Below, piece after piece: positions 1 to 10,545 of a DNA stretch of 64,000 bases. The stretch's first letter is position 1. Each line of letters begins with the position of its first letter. The DNA lies in contig WTGJ01000027.1 in the NCBI GenBank assembly GCA_011523615.1, forward strand, positions 583,333-647,332, in the 5' to 3' direction. The notes beneath the pieces were generated by a model, which was not told where the DNA came from, did no database searches, and saw nothing but the letters and a program-made list of their open reading frames with translations. The translations under genes and the position numbers were made by a program. Origin of the DNA: Chloroflexota bacterium (lineage in GTDB: Bacteria > Chloroflexota > Anaerolineae > Aggregatilineales > Phototrophicaceae).

Positions 1-1
1 G

Positions 2-1426
2 CATGGCAGAGTTTCGCGGGGCTTATGGACATGGCTGTTTCCTGATCTCCCGCAGGAAGAGATCCCCATCGATGCCATCACCAATGGCGTCCATCTGCAA
101 ACCTGGATCAGCGATGAGATGGCGGACTTATTCGATAATTACCTCCATCCTTCCTGGCGGGAGGAAGAGGATGATTTCGGGGTTTGGCAGCAGGTGGATC
201 GCATCCCCGATGGCGAGATATGGCGTGCCCGCAATCGCAATCGTTATCGCTTGGTATCTTTCGTTCGCGAAAGATACCGCAAACAACTGACGGCCAGGAA
301 CGCACCCACGTATGAAATTGCCGAAGCCAATGAGATCCTGGATCCCGAAGCATTAACGATCGGTTTTGCCCGCCGATTTGCCACGTACAAGCGCGCGACC
401 CTGCTGTTTCAAGACATCCAGCGGATCAAGAATATCCTCACTGATTCCGATCGGCCGCTGCAGATCATATTTGCTGGCAAAGCGCACCCGGCAGATATTC
501 CGGGGAAAGAGTTGATTCAATCCATCGTCAACATCACGCGGCAAGAAGGCCTGCAACATTCCGTCGTTTTTCTCGAAAATTACGACATGGATGTCGCCCG
601 TCACTTGGTGCAGGGGGTGGATGTTTGGCTCAATACGCCCCGCCGACCCAAAGAAGCTAGTGGCACGAGCGGCATGAAAGTGACGTTCAATGCCGGTCTG
701 AACTGCAGCATCTTGGATGGTTGGTGGGCCGAAGCCTATCAGGCTGGGCAGGGTTGGGCCATCGGTAAAGGAGAAGAATACCCAGAGGAACTCTGGCCAC
801 ACCAGGACTTTGTGGAAAGTCAGAATCTGTATCAAATCTTAGAAAAAGAACTCATCCCGGCATTTTACGACCGCGGCCGGGACCAACTGCCTGCTGAGTG
901 GCTCCGTATGGTCAAGGAATCGATCAAACATCACTCGCCTTATTTCAGCACCAGACGAATGGTCAAGGAATATCACAACAAGTTCTACATCCCCAGTCAC
1001 CACCGTGCCCGTGAATTGACGGGCAAAAACATCACGAACGGCCTGACCTATGTGGCCTGGCGGCACCGGATTGAGGAACTCTGGCGCAAAGTTGCCATCA
1101 ACCGGGTCTTGCTTCAGGAAGAACAAGTTCACGTAGGTGAAGAAGTTTCGGTTTTTGCCGAAGTGCAGTTGGGTTCTCTTTCACCTTTGGATGTCAGCGT
1201 ACAACTCTATTTCGGCAAAGTTTCTCCGGAAGGTTTGATCGATAATGGCAGCAGCGTAGTGCCCATGGAACCCATCAGCACCAACAAAAATGGCGTTTTC
1301 ATGTACAAGTCTGATCTCAGCTACCCCACTTCTGGAGAACATGGCGTCTCCGTTCGGGTATTGCCGCACCACGCCCACCTGCCCACTCCATACCAACCCA
1401 ACCTCATCACCTGGGCGAAGAGTTAG
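2..1426 (+). CDS. glgP: Alpha-glucan (glycogen/starch) phosphorylase, C-terminal part
   Basis: The frame is open from base 2, so the start lies before the window; 474 residues are visible. The enzyme releases glucose-1-phosphate from alpha-1,4-glucans in the cytoplasm. The visible part begins with HGRVSRGLW and ITNGVHLQTW, signatures of the short alpha-glucan phosphorylase family (TIGR02094 type). Further on it has the PLP-site segment RRPKEASGTSGMK, whose lysine should hold pyridoxal phosphate, followed by LDGWWAEAY. The C-terminal 100 residues look like the beta-rich tail of this family. The gene ends with TAG seven bases before the converging parvulin gene, leaving no room for a separate terminator. 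The family is clear; whether glycogen or maltodextrin is the true substrate cannot be read from the sequence. Confidence 0.95.
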   Translation, partial: HGRVSRGLWTWLFPDLPQEEIPIDAITNGVHLQTWISDEMADLFDNYLHPSWREEEDDFGVWQQVDRIPDGEIWRARNRNRYRLVSFVRERYRKQLTARNAPTYEIAEANEILDPEALTIGFARRFATYKRATLLFQDIQRIKNILTDSDRPLQIIFAGKAHPADIPGKELIQSIVNITRQEGLQHSVVFLENYDMDVARHLVQGVDVWLNTPRRPKEASGTSGMKVTFNAGLNCSILDGWWAEAYQAGQGWAIGKGEEYPEELWPHQDFVESQNLYQILEKELIPAFYDRGRDQLPAEWLRMVKESIKHHSPYFSTRRMVKEYHNKFYIPSHHRARELTGKNITNGLTYVAWRHRIEELWRKVAINRVLLQEEQVHVGEEVSVFAEVQLGSLSPLDVSVQLYFGKVSPEGLIDNGSSVVPMEPISTNKNGVFMYKSDLSYPTSGEHGVSVRVLPHHAHLPTPYQPNLITWAKS

Positions 1427-1433
1427 CCATTCC

Positions 1434-3425
1434 TCATTGCGGCGCGCCAGGCTCAAGGAAGTATGGATCCAACTCGGCCAATATCGAGGAAACATCACTG
1501 GGCAGTGGCTGCAGGGGGATGTACGCTTGCCATAGGTCACTGCGGTCATCCAACTGATGGATGGGCTCTTCTTGAAACCAGCGGCGTACTTGTAGATCCA
1601 ACATCTCATCCACTTCGAGCGGGTTGAGGAAACGAGTGCTGCGCTCTTCAATTCTGAAAATGAAATGACCCCATTCCGTCTCGATCGGGCCCACCAGGTC
1701 GCCCGGTTCAGCACTGAAGATGACTTCTTCGACCGCAAGCGGAAGCTCGCCCGGTAGAATGCTGCCACTCTTTGCACCTTGGGTGAAATGAGCCAACGTA
1801 TCGCCATCCTGCCCCCGGGCGCTAGGATCGAGGGAATGCTCGCGGGCCAATGGTGTGAATTCTTCTCCCGCGAGCAGACGAGTCAATATGGCGGCTGCTT
1901 CCTCATGTGAGCGGGCAGTGATGTGCCGCGCGCGTAGCGCAAATGCCTCATCCCGCAGATCCGTAACCTGCATCAGCAATGAAGCTCCTTCATAGGCGAA
2001 GGGACCCAAGATATCCCCCGTTTCACTCACGAATATCGCTTGGATGATTTCTTCGGGGAATCGTTCCGTGTCCGGCCGAAGGTAGCCGATGCTGCCCCCG
2101 CTGCGGATGGTCTCTGTCAACAAAGTGTGTTCCCGAACGAGCTGGGTAAAATCCGCACCTTCGCGCAAATCTTGTCGCAGTTGCTCTGCCAATTGGGTGG
2201 ATTCAACCAGTAAAAGGCGCAACTGTGCCAGAATGTTCCGCGGTCGTTCCGCTGTGATCTCAAAGATATGGTGACCAAAACGAGAAGCCAACGGCCCGAT
2301 CCGTTCGCCAACAGATGCCGCAAAAATCGCCTCTTCCAATTCCGGTAACAATTGCGAGCGAGTCAAGTAGCCAATCTCTCCACCACGGCTTGAAGTGAGC
2401 GGATCGGTAGAATGGACTCGAGCCAGCTCGGCAAAATCTGCTCCCGCGAGTAGCTCCAGGCGCAAAGCTTCGGCCTCTTCGTAACTGGCTACCTGAATGT
2501 GCCGCAATTTCAGTTGGGGAGCGGCTTCCATGGCCTGAGCAATGTGATGGCCCAGGTCCGTTTCGATGGGTCCGATCCACGAATCCAGCTCTGCTGCAAA
2601 CAGAGCCTGGTCCAACTCAGCAGGCAGAATGCCACGGGTGATGAAGCCCAATTCGCCGCTGTTGCCATAAGTCCCTTCATCCGCACCGAACTGTAGCATC
2701 ACAGTGGTGAACGCTTTCCCCGCCTGGAGCGCAGCCAGGGCAGCCGCCATGTCTGCTTCATGTTCGGTACGGATCTGACGGGCACGAACGACAGGAACCT
2801 CACTGATCGCTGGCAATTCCAAACGGACTGCATCCCTGAGCTCTGCAAACCAGATTTGTGCCCGGATTGAGTCCGCCAGTGCAGTTTCAGTGATGCCAGA
2901 GTAGAAGGTAGCTTCCTCGCTGAAATGAGAGCGCGCAGCCGCAAATTCCTCGGAATCTTGACATCCTCCGGCAGTAGACCAGGCGATCAATTCAGACCAG
3001 GCGGCCAACCAATCGCAATCATCCAGGTTGAATCCTCTTTCGTTGGCGGAGTGGCGGATGAATGCCTCACGGATCAACCGCAACCAGACCCAATCGGCAA
3101 ACTCATCCTCCTGCTGCAGGTGATTCACAATGGTGTACACCGTTTCGCGATGAGGGTTCTGCGGGTCGTCCCATTGCAATACGAACTCACCTTCCATTGC
3201 GACGAGCTGTGCCAAAGACCGCCAGAACAACCAGCGCTCAAATCGTACACGCGACCAAAAGTCACCCAACGTCACAATCTCTTCTCCGTATTGTGCGATG
3301 ACGGTACTCGCATGGAGATCATTGGGAGGCGGGTGGATGTAATAACCATCCTGGGCCAAGATCCCAGTCAAACCGATGAAGATCACCAACCACAGGCTTG
3401 GGTTGCGTTTCATAAAATGAGTCAC
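1434..3425 (-). CDS. Peptidyl-prolyl isomerase/foldase with four parvulin domains
   Basis: This is a 663-residue secreted or membrane-anchored foldase of the SurA/PrsA/PpiC type. A hydrophobic N-terminal segment (about residues 10-24) looks like a signal peptide or anchor. A SurA_N-like helical region follows, then four consecutive rotamase repeats at about 212-300, 305-393, 397-491 and 496-595. Each repeat has the pattern of a basic opening strand, an F..L...(H/S) helix, a GG.(I/L)G(Y/F) turn and a GP..(S/T).(F/W)GHHI-type end. Repeat III is the most divergent (QLRLLLVES where RHI is expected). The first start is a GTG seven bases after the upstream transglycosylase stop; an ATG four codons in (3413) is equally possible. 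It probably folds exported proteins and is co-transcribed with the lytic transglycosylase. Confidence 0.85.
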   Translation of the reverse strand: MTHFMKRNPSLWLVIFIGLTGILAQDGYYIHPPPNDLHASTVIAQYGEEIVTLGDFWSRVRFERWLFWRSLAQLVAMEGEFVLQWDDPQNPHRETVYTIVNHLQQEDEFADWVWLRLIREAFIRHSANERGFNLDDCDWLAAWSELIAWSTAGGCQDSEEFAAARSHFSEEATFYSGITETALADSIRAQIWFAELRDAVRLELPAISEVPVVRARQIRTEHEADMAAALAALQAGKAFTTVMLQFGADEGTYGNSGELGFITRGILPAELDQALFAAELDSWIGPIETDLGHHIAQAMEAAPQLKLRHIQVASYEEAEALRLELLAGADFAELARVHSTDPLTSSRGGEIGYLTRSQLLPELEEAIFAASVGERIGPLASRFGHHIFEITAERPRNILAQLRLLLVESTQLAEQLRQDLREGADFTQLVREHTLLTETIRSGGSIGYLRPDTERFPEEIIQAIFVSETGDILGPFAYEGASLLMQVTDLRDEAFALRARHITARSHEEAAAILTRLLAGEEFTPLAREHSLDPSARGQDGDTLAHFTQGAKSGSILPGELPLAVEEVIFSAEPGDLVGPIETEWGHFIFRIEERSTRFLNPLEVDEMLDLQVRRWFQEEPIHQLDDRSDLWQAYIPLQPLPSDVSSILAELDPYFLEPGAPQ

Positions 3426-3431
3426 CGAGCG

Positions 3432-5810
3432 TTAGTTCTCCCCATAGAGGCTGCGATAAATGAAATGTTGGGCGTAGATATTCTGGACGTATTTGCGAGT
3501 GCTGTCGATCGTGATCGTTGTGATGAAAGCTTCGGGGTCATCCCCGGCCAAAGCCAGCCAATCGGCAGCCCTGCCCGGTCCTGCGTTGTAACCAGCCAAG
3601 GCGGCAAAGGCATTCTGCTCAAAGGCGTCCAGTTGTTCCGCGAGGTAATATGTGCCAAATTCGATGCTCGCATAAGGGCGGAACAGATCGCTGTGTTCAT
3701 AGTCCGCCCAGGCGAGCCTACCAGCGATGTAATCTCCCGTACTCGGGATGACTTGGGTCAGGCCTTTTTCTCCCGCAGCAGCCGTTGCATTGGCATCGAA
3801 CAAGCTCTCTTGCCTGATCAGTGCAAACATCAACAACGGGTCAATGCCGCGCTGGTCGGTCGCTGTCAGGACCGGTTGCAAATAATATATGGGATAGCGC
3901 AGCCGGGCGATGTAGGGCGGTGCCTCCAATGTGCTGACGCCGGCAAGGCGAATCAGCTGAGCTGCGGCAACCAAAGAAGGGTAATAGACGGTTTTCTCGC
4001 TGAGAGCCACAGCCAACTGATAGGATTTCAGTGGATCGCCACCATTGGCATTGACCAGAGCCAAAAACTCATCCTGTGCTGCGGCGAACTCCCCCAAAGC
4101 CCACAATTCGTTTCCCCGCAAGTATCGTAAGTCGTTCTTCAATGGATCGGACAAGGGCCAAAGTGCGCCGCTCTGTGTCAAATCCCATCGCTCACGCAGC
4201 CACTTCTCCGCCTTCTCTCTTTCGCTTTCTACATGAAAGGTGAACACATAGCCCAAGGGTTTGCTGAAAGGTTCTCGCTCCGCCGCCAGATCCGTCGAGC
4301 GTGCGGCAAAATACCCATCTGGCGATGCGGTAGCGGCCATTGACCAAGCCAGATTCGGATCCCGCCCGCTCAATGAAGGGTGTTTGCCCAGCCATAACCA
4401 GGCTTCTGCCCGCAATTCGGCATTGGATGCTTCTGTCAACGACGAAAAAATCTCCGCTGCGTTATCCAGGTCCCCGCTCTTTACAGCAGCGGCGGCGGCC
4501 AGCGCCAGGCCACTTTCCGCTTGCTCGCTGTTGGGATACATCTGATGCAAACGCAAAAATACCTGTAGAGAAGCTGCCGTTTTACCGCTGGTGCCATACA
4601 AATACCCTGCTCGCCAAAGAGCTTCCGGCGCCGCAGATGCCAAATTGGGGTAGTCATCCGCAATGGACAAATACCGTTTGATGGCCGTGTCGATATTCCC
4701 GGCCAGAAAATGGGTGCGCCCTTGTTCCAACAGGGCCTCACCCAACCATTGGGAATGAGGATGCACGGCCGCCATGATCTGAAAGGTCAGCTGGGCGTTG
4801 GGAAAATCCCCCAATTCCCGCTGGCTGCGGCCGATCATGAGATATTGTTCTGCCGTGATCGTCTGACCGGATGTAATTTGCTCCAATGCGTTCAGCGCAC
4901 TGGCATAGTCTCCGCTGTGAAAACTGATCCTCGCCCGTGTTTCTCCCGGAATCTCGATACCATTTTGATTCAAAGCAACGATTGCCAAATAAGCATGGTA
5001 AGTTTCTGGATATTCGAGGGTGATCTTGCGCAATCGCTCGATTCCATCATCAAACAAACCATTTTCCAGGGTTGCGCTGGCGGCCAAATACTCCATTTCA
5101 GCGCGATAGGGTGCATTGCGGGCAACCGACAATATCTCATCATATTGTTGCACCGCCAGTAAGTATTCGCCGGCTTCCCAATGCAGACGGGCCAGCTTTT
5201 CTCGTAGGATGAGCTGTGGTATGAGAGAACGGTGGTGTTGCAATGCGAGGTGATAGAACTCGATCGCCTGTTCCCGCTCGTTCAAAGCCAACCGGGCGTC
5301 GGCAATTTTCTCCCATACGAAACTGGCCAATACACTGGATCCAGCGGCGAGATATCGTTCGTAATCGGCAATGGCGAGTTTCCATAATTCCAACGCGGAA
5401 GCTGCTTTGCCTCTCAGGTAATGAGCTTGTGCAATCCGGGCATCTGTCGGAAATTCAGCGATGAAGAGCGAAAGAGCGGTACGCGCAATCACATACTGAC
5501 CCATTTGATTGCCCACTTGACCCAAAGCGAATGCCGCATCTGCCCGCTGCTCCAGCGACAATACCGCTTTCGGTTGCTCCAATAACTCGTTGTAGATTTC
5601 GGCAGCGTTTTCGTAATAGCCCAATAGCACCCACTCACGAGCCTCTGCCAAAGCGGCGGCCGGGTCGATTTTTTGGGCGGGCTGAATCGTGGACGCCTGG
5701 GCGACGATTGGCACCTCGGAGGTGACCACGACGTACCTAACGGGGGCCGCTTCGATCACACTGCATCGAAAAGACAAAAGAGCCAAAATGAGGGGGAGAT
5801 ATCTATGCAT
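3432..5810 (-). CDS. slt: Soluble lytic murein transglycosylase with TPR-like superhelix
   Basis: The 792-residue protein cleaves peptidoglycan between MurNAc and GlcNAc outside the cytoplasmic membrane. It starts with a signal peptide (about residues 1-22), continues with roughly 550 residues of TPR-like helical repeats (YENAAEIYNELLEQ, AIKRYLSIADDYPNL and similar), and ends with an SLT catalytic domain from about residue 645. The catalytic glutamate is in IRQES (E668), followed by GEKGLTQVIPST and the AGYNAGPGR motif, all standard for the Slt70/MltC family. The ATG at 5810 is preceded by GGGGGAG-like purines on the minus strand. The stop lies just before the parvulin gene, so the two likely form one envelope-maintenance transcript. 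Domain calls are secure; the number of TPR units was not counted. Confidence 0.93.
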   Translation of the reverse strand: MHRYLPLILALLSFRCSVIEAAPVRYVVVTSEVPIVAQASTIQPAQKIDPAAALAEAREWVLLGYYENAAEIYNELLEQPKAVLSLEQRADAAFALGQVGNQMGQYVIARTALSLFIAEFPTDARIAQAHYLRGKAASALELWKLAIADYERYLAAGSSVLASFVWEKIADARLALNEREQAIEFYHLALQHHRSLIPQLILREKLARLHWEAGEYLLAVQQYDEILSVARNAPYRAEMEYLAASATLENGLFDDGIERLRKITLEYPETYHAYLAIVALNQNGIEIPGETRARISFHSGDYASALNALEQITSGQTITAEQYLMIGRSQRELGDFPNAQLTFQIMAAVHPHSQWLGEALLEQGRTHFLAGNIDTAIKRYLSIADDYPNLASAAPEALWRAGYLYGTSGKTAASLQVFLRLHQMYPNSEQAESGLALAAAAAVKSGDLDNAAEIFSSLTEASNAELRAEAWLWLGKHPSLSGRDPNLAWSMAATASPDGYFAARSTDLAAEREPFSKPLGYVFTFHVESEREKAEKWLRERWDLTQSGALWPLSDPLKNDLRYLRGNELWALGEFAAAQDEFLALVNANGGDPLKSYQLAVALSEKTVYYPSLVAAAQLIRLAGVSTLEAPPYIARLRYPIYYLQPVLTATDQRGIDPLLMFALIRQESLFDANATAAAGEKGLTQVIPSTGDYIAGRLAWADYEHSDLFRPYASIEFGTYYLAEQLDAFEQNAFAALAGYNAGPGRAADWLALAGDDPEAFITTITIDSTRKYVQNIYAQHFIYRSLYGEN

Positions 5811-5881
5811 CTAGGCCACGCGGACCTATGTCCCGTTCCAAAGCATTATGCGTTCGGTGCACAAAACCGTCAACCAAACCT

Positions 5882-6367
5882 TCACAGGGGTGGTTTCAGT
5901 TCTTCAGCCAACCAGGGAATGCCATAGCCGACGAGTAAATGTCCCGCCTCAGATAGCGCCTGACACATCTCTGTTGGATCCTGATAGGGCCACCAGTGTG
6001 TTTCCGCGGGCAAAATCAAGATAGAAAAGTCCCGAACGACCAACTCACTCAGCATGCAGCGCGTGGGGGCATCCTCGGGGCTTTTTCCTTGAGAATCTTC
6101 ATCGTCCTGGCGACCCAGAAAGACGGTGAATCTGGAAGCTGCATTCGGCGCCCATTCACTCGAGATATAGGTCAAGTTCTGGAATTCAATGTACAAATGA
6201 GGCTTTCCTCGTGGTTCTTTCTCGGTTTCCGGCGCCTTCAGATATACAAATTTACCCAAATTCTCCTGGATATCATTCATGTTTCTAATGTAACCGGCGG
6301 CCTGCAAAGCCTGGCCCAACACCAAATCGAGATACATCCCAAACTCTTGGTTCATTTCTGGGTTCAT
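5882..6367 (-). CDS. Uncharacterised 161-residue protein coupled to YyaL-like gene
   Basis: I do not recognise this protein. It is soluble-looking, with no signal peptide or membrane segment. It opens with an amphipathic helix ([16 protein letters not shown]). Alternating strands follow ([33 protein letters not shown]), and it ends in a helix with [13 protein letters not shown]. The pattern of a helix, a small beta sheet and a closing GIPWL motif is loosely like DUF4304-type small proteins, but I cannot confirm that. Its ATG overlaps the stop of the upstream DUF255/thioredoxin-domain gene as ATGA (6364-6367), so translation is probably coupled. The gene is intact and its codon use resembles its neighbours. 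Confidence 0.75.
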   Translation of the reverse strand: MNPEMNQEFGMYLDLVLGQALQAAGYIRNMNDIQENLGKFVYLKAPETEKEPRGKPHLYIEFQNLTYISSEWAPNAASRFTVFLGRQDDEDSQGKSPEDAPTRCMLSELVVRDFSILILPAETHWWPYQDPTEMCQALSEAGHLLVGYGIPWLAEELKPPL

Positions 6368-8415
6368 TGCAATTCAGCGAGCTGAGCTCGCAAAGCGGCC
6401 GGCTGGGTGACCGGTAAGCGACAATGAAAATTCTGACAAACATATGCCGTTGCTTTGCCGTCCAGCATGGTTCTGCCCTGCAACAAAGGGATTTCGCTGA
6501 TGGCTGCCGCCTCTTCGGAAGCCACCGCCCGGATCAGATTGGGTCGGTAGGTCTCATCCAGCACCGCGATCAACCACTGCGTTTCCTCTTGGCTGGGATC
6601 TCCGATGATGGCGACTTCTGCGATGCCATGCAGCAGCTGCTCCATGACGTTCAAACTCCCGGTAAAAGCCGCTGGATATTGGGTCACGGCGGAAAGGGTG
6701 AGGTTCAAGACGGCGGTCGCCGCCCGTTCCCATTCGGCATTTCCAGTGTAGGAAGATAACCGTAAAAGCTGTTTGGCAAAATGAGCGTTAGCCGAAGGGA
6801 AGGCGCCATCTTGAAAATTCCGGGAACGGGTCAACAAGGCTTCATGCATATCACCGGTATCGAAAAAACCACCCATTTCTGAGCTGAAATGCTGGATTAC
6901 ATATTCGGCCCAATCGCGTGCCTCAATGAACCAGACTTCGTCATGGGTCAGCTGATAGAGTTCAAGCAGGCCATCGATGAAACAGGCATAGTCTTCGAGA
7001 TAGGCGGGGATTTTGCTTACTCCCTGCCGATGGGTGCGCAATAGTCCCCCATTTTCCGCTTTCAGATCGTTGCGCATGAATTCGCCCGCTTTTCTGGCTG
7101 CCCACTGGTAGTCCATTCTGCCCAGTATGCGTGCGGCCTCGGCCAAGCTGGCGAGCATGAGACCATTCCAACTGGTGATGATCTTGTCATCCAAAAAAGG
7201 TGGCACTCGCGTCGCTCTTTCTTGAAATAGCAAGCTGCGAGCCTGGGCAAGTTTAATTTTCCATTCTGCTTCTCGTAGGATATGAAACTGGATGAATTCT
7301 TCTTCCCTCATGGGTAAGTGAAGGATGTTTTTACCTTCAAAGTTGCCTGTTTCCGTGACCCCCCAGAATGAACAGAACAATGCTGCATCATCATTCAACA
7401 AAGCTGCGATTTCCGCTCGCTCCCATACGAAAAATTTGCCCTCCACCCCTTCGCTGTCGGCATCGGTTGCTGAATAGAAGCCACCGTCAGGAGCCGTCAT
7501 TTCTCGCAATACATAATCGAAGATTTCATGTGCGATCTGAAGAAAGTAGCCGTCTCCGGTGCGTTGCCAAGCATGCAAATACAGCCGACTCAACTGCGCA
7601 TTGTCGTATAGCATCTTTTCAAAATGCGGCACCAGCCATTTTTCGTCCACACTGTAACGCGCAAAACCACCGCCCAATTGATCATAAATGCCGCCCCGCG
7701 CCATGCAATCCAACGTATGGCTCACTTGCTCCAAAAGCGAACTCTCTTGCTTGCTCAGCGATCGTCGCAAAAGGAATTCAAGCGTCATGGGCTGGGGGAA
7801 TTTTGGCGCCTGGCCAAAGCCACCATGCACGGGATCATATTCCGCGCTGACTTGTTGCTGTGCTTGTTGCAACACTGCTGCGGATATGGCTTCCGAACCA
7901 TCTGCGGCCGGTTTCAGATGATCGGCGCTGATCCAATGGGTCAACTGATCGGCGATTCTTTCGACCTCATCTCTTCTCTCACGATAGATTTTGGCTATGC
8001 CGGTCAACAACTGGCGAAAGGAAGGCATACCAAAGCGCGGTTCGAGGGGAAAATACGTCCCGCCATGAAAAGGGCGGCCATCCGGTAGCAAGAACACCGT
8101 CATGGGCCAACCACCGCCCTTGGTCAGGATCTGCACGGCAGACATATAGAGTGCATCGATATCAGGGCGCTCTTCTCGATCCACCTTGATGTTGACGAAG
8201 TGTTCATTCATCAAAGCGGCAGTTTCTTCATGTGCGAAACTCTCGTGCGCCATGACATGACACCAGTGGCAACTGCTGTAACCCACGCTGAGCAGGATCG
8301 GTTTATCGGCAGAAACAGCACTGGACAGTGCTTCTTCACCCCATGGGTACCAATGGACCGGGTTCTCCGCGTGCTGCAATAGATAGGGGCTGGTTTCGTC
8401 TGCCAGTCGATTCAT
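6364..8415 (-). CDS. yyaL: DUF255/YyaL (SSP411-type) thioredoxin-fold protein
   Basis: The 683-residue protein belongs to the widespread YyaL/spermatogenesis-associated protein 20 family. It has an N-terminal thioredoxin-like domain (about residues 1-165) with the conserved CHWC motif (C49, C52) and the family signature [13 protein letters not shown]. The [10 protein letters not shown] and [11 protein letters not shown] segments complete this domain. The rest is an alpha/alpha-barrel region resembling N-acylglucosamine 2-epimerase-type folds (AGLGG-like repeats such as [17 protein letters not shown] and LTSWNGLML). The biochemical role of the family is not established. The ATG at 8415 is preceded on the minus strand by GGATGGTGG. 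It is transcribed away from ftsH and followed by a coupled unknown gene. Confidence 0.93.
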   Translation of the reverse strand: MNRLADETSPYLLQHAENPVHWYPWGEEALSSAVSADKPILLSVGYSSCHWCHVMAHESFAHEETAALMNEHFVNIKVDREERPDIDALYMSAVQILTKGGGWPMTVFLLPDGRPFHGGTYFPLEPRFGMPSFRQLLTGIAKIYRERRDEVERIADQLTHWISADHLKPAADGSEAISAAVLQQAQQQVSAEYDPVHGGFGQAPKFPQPMTLEFLLRRSLSKQESSLLEQVSHTLDCMARGGIYDQLGGGFARYSVDEKWLVPHFEKMLYDNAQLSRLYLHAWQRTGDGYFLQIAHEIFDYVLREMTAPDGGFYSATDADSEGVEGKFFVWERAEIAALLNDDAALFCSFWGVTETGNFEGKNILHLPMREEEFIQFHILREAEWKIKLAQARSLLFQERATRVPPFLDDKIITSWNGLMLASLAEAARILGRMDYQWAARKAGEFMRNDLKAENGGLLRTHRQGVSKIPAYLEDYACFIDGLLELYQLTHDEVWFIEARDWAEYVIQHFSSEMGGFFDTGDMHEALLTRSRNFQDGAFPSANAHFAKQLLRLSSYTGNAEWERAATAVLNLTLSAVTQYPAAFTGSLNVMEQLLHGIAEVAIIGDPSQEETQWLIAVLDETYRPNLIRAVASEEAAAISEIPLLQGRTMLDGKATAYVCQNFHCRLPVTQPAALRAQLAELQ

Positions 8416-8547
8416 GATCCACCATCCATCGCCATTGATTCCTCGCTGCCTGGTATTATTGCATGATTCTTACAAATCACCGCGGTTTCCATGCCAAAAT
8501 AATGCAGGAAATCGCTACAATAGGATCAGCCTATAGAAAGTAGCTCC

Positions 8548-10542
8548 ATGCATTTCTTCCAAGAAAAACCGAATCAGCCTGAATTTGATGGCGATAACCG
8601 CCCGCCCTCCCCGCCCGGTTGGCGGCGATGGGTATGGCCGATCGTGCTGGGTCTTTTTGCGCTGTGGTTTTTGCTACGGGTACCGGATTTGTTCAACGGT
8701 TTTCAGAATCCGAATTATTTATCCCTGGGTTATTCAGATTTCGTCAGCCAGGTTACGAGGAACAACATATCTTTCGTCAGCGTCCGCGGCGATGATTTGG
8801 AAGGGCGTTTGCGCAGCGCCATCGAATCTTCCGGCGCATTGTATTTCCGCTCGACCCGCCTGGAAGGGGCGGAAGATTCACTGATCGACTTGTTGAATGA
8901 ATACAATATACGCTACGAAATTGACCCTGTCGAAGTATCGCCCATCATTTCGGTCCTGATCGGCTGGGCGCCCATGCTCCTGATCTTCGGATTCTTGATC
9001 TGGACCGCCAGGCGAGCCCAGGGTCAAGCGGGCAACATCTTTGGCTTCGGCAGATCCGGCGCTCGTGAATACATGGCGGACCGGCCGCAAATCACCTTCA
9101 ACGACGTCGCGGGCCAGGAAGCATCCAAGAATGAGCTCTGTGAAGTGGTCGATTTTTTGAAAGAGCCCGCGAAATACATTTCATTGGGCGCCCGCATTCC
9201 CCGCGGTGTGTTGCTGGTGGGTCCGCCCGGGACGGGCAAAACCTTGCTGGCACGCGCGGTCGCCGGAGAGGCTAAAGTGGCTTTCTTCAGCCTGGCTGCT
9301 TCTGAATTCGTGGAGATGTTTGTCGGGGTGGGTGCCTCTCGGGTGCGTGACCTTTTCAACCGCGCGAAAAATGCAGCCCCCAGCATCGTTTTCATTGATG
9401 AAATCGACGCGGTCGGCAGGCAAAGGGGAGCTGGGCTGGGTGGCGGCAACGACGAGCGAGAGCAAACGCTCAATCAGCTGCTGGCGGAGATGGATGGCTT
9501 TGAGCAAGACGCAACCGTGATCGTGATGGCGGCTACCAACCGGCCGGATGTGCTGGATCCTGCTTTATTGCGTCCGGGTCGTTTTGATCGTCAAATCACG
9601 GTCGGCTTACCAGATAAATCGGGCCGCAATGACATCCTGGATATTCACACCCGCAGCAAACCGTTGAACAAGGATGTCCAGTTGGAGCGCATCGCCAGTG
9701 CAACCATCGGCTTTTCTGGTGCAGATCTAGCGAATCTAGCCAATGAAGCAGCGCTTTCTGCGGCACGAAATTCCAGGAAACGCATCAATATGCGCGATTT
9801 TACGGATGCCTACGATCGCATCGTGCTCGGTACCGAAAGTCCGCCATTGGCGAATGAGCAGGAAAGAAGGATTGTGGCCTACCACGAAGCGGGCCATGCG
9901 CTCACCGCGGTGTTCACGCCCGCAGCGGATCCCGTGCTCAAAGTGACCATCGTGCCCAGAGGTCAGGCTTTGGGCGTGACGGCATTGGCACCCGTCGATG
10001 AGAAACGCAATTATCCACGCGATTACTTGATGGCGCGAGTCCTGGTTGCCCTGGGCGGTCGGGTAGCGGAGGAGATTGCTTTGGGTGAAGTCACCACTGG
10101 CGCGGAACAAGATTTGCGGCAAGTGACCAGCCTGGTGCGGCGGATGGTCGCCAATTGGGGCATGAATGAGGATGTCGGCTTACTGAATTACGGCGACGAT
10201 GAGCGTCAACCATTCCTGGGCTATTCGCTATCCCAATCCCGCCCCTACAGTGAAGAAACCGCTTCGCGCATCGACAGCGAAGTGAAACGGATCGTGGATG
10301 ATGCTTACGAGCAAGCGCATGAAATCCTGGCGCAACACCGTGAAGAGCTGGATCTCCTGGCGCAAGAATTGCTGAATGAAGAAATCGTGGATGGTGAACG
10401 GGTATTGGAGATTGCGGGTGTGGACGCGGCTCACAAGCGCCCCAACGTCATCGCCTTCGCGAAAAATGCAGTGCCAGAAGAAGAAGAGGTGGCTCCGGCA
10501 GAAGCCACCCCCGATTCTCCTTCTGCAGAAGAAAGGCGCTGA
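8548..10542 (+). CDS. ftsH: ATP-dependent zinc metalloprotease FtsH
   Basis: FtsH is a membrane-anchored hexameric AAA+ protease that degrades misassembled membrane proteins and short-lived regulators. The 664-residue product has two transmembrane segments (about 27-46 and 131-152) bracketing an extracytoplasmic domain. The AAA module has Walker A GPPGTGKT (225-232), Walker [12 protein letters not shown] and the second region of homology [20 protein letters not shown]. The zinc protease motif HEAGH is at 446-450. The C-terminal tail is acidic (EEEEV...), as is common in this family. The gene ends three bases before the converging EF-G2-like gene. A TACAAT box at 8516-8521 could be its -10, without a good -35. 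Confidence 0.97.
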   Translation: MHFFQEKPNQPEFDGDNRPPSPPGWRRWVWPIVLGLFALWFLLRVPDLFNGFQNPNYLSLGYSDFVSQVTRNNISFVSVRGDDLEGRLRSAIESSGALYFRSTRLEGAEDSLIDLLNEYNIRYEIDPVEVSPIISVLIGWAPMLLIFGFLIWTARRAQGQAGNIFGFGRSGAREYMADRPQITFNDVAGQEASKNELCEVVDFLKEPAKYISLGARIPRGVLLVGPPGTGKTLLARAVAGEAKVAFFSLAASEFVEMFVGVGASRVRDLFNRAKNAAPSIVFIDEIDAVGRQRGAGLGGGNDEREQTLNQLLAEMDGFEQDATVIVMAATNRPDVLDPALLRPGRFDRQITVGLPDKSGRNDILDIHTRSKPLNKDVQLERIASATIGFSGADLANLANEAALSAARNSRKRINMRDFTDAYDRIVLGTESPPLANEQERRIVAYHEAGHALTAVFTPAADPVLKVTIVPRGQALGVTALAPVDEKRNYPRDYLMARVLVALGGRVAEEIALGEVTTGAEQDLRQVTSLVRRMVANWGMNEDVGLLNYGDDERQPFLGYSLSQSRPYSEETASRIDSEVKRIVDDAYEQAHEILAQHREELDLLAQELLNEEIVDGERVLEIAGVDAAHKRPNVIAFAKNAVPEEEEVAPAEATPDSPSAEERR

Positions 10543-10545
10543 AGA

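Noticed and set aside
2925-4130. A long open frame on the plus strand (401 codons) across the parvulin and transglycosylase genes
   Set aside because: It lies antisense to two clear genes, has low-complexity shadow composition and no recognisable domain.
5740-5810. Lipoprotein signal in the lytic transglycosylase
   Set aside because: The N-terminal cysteine follows SFR, which does not fit a lipobox; an ordinary signal peptide is more likely.
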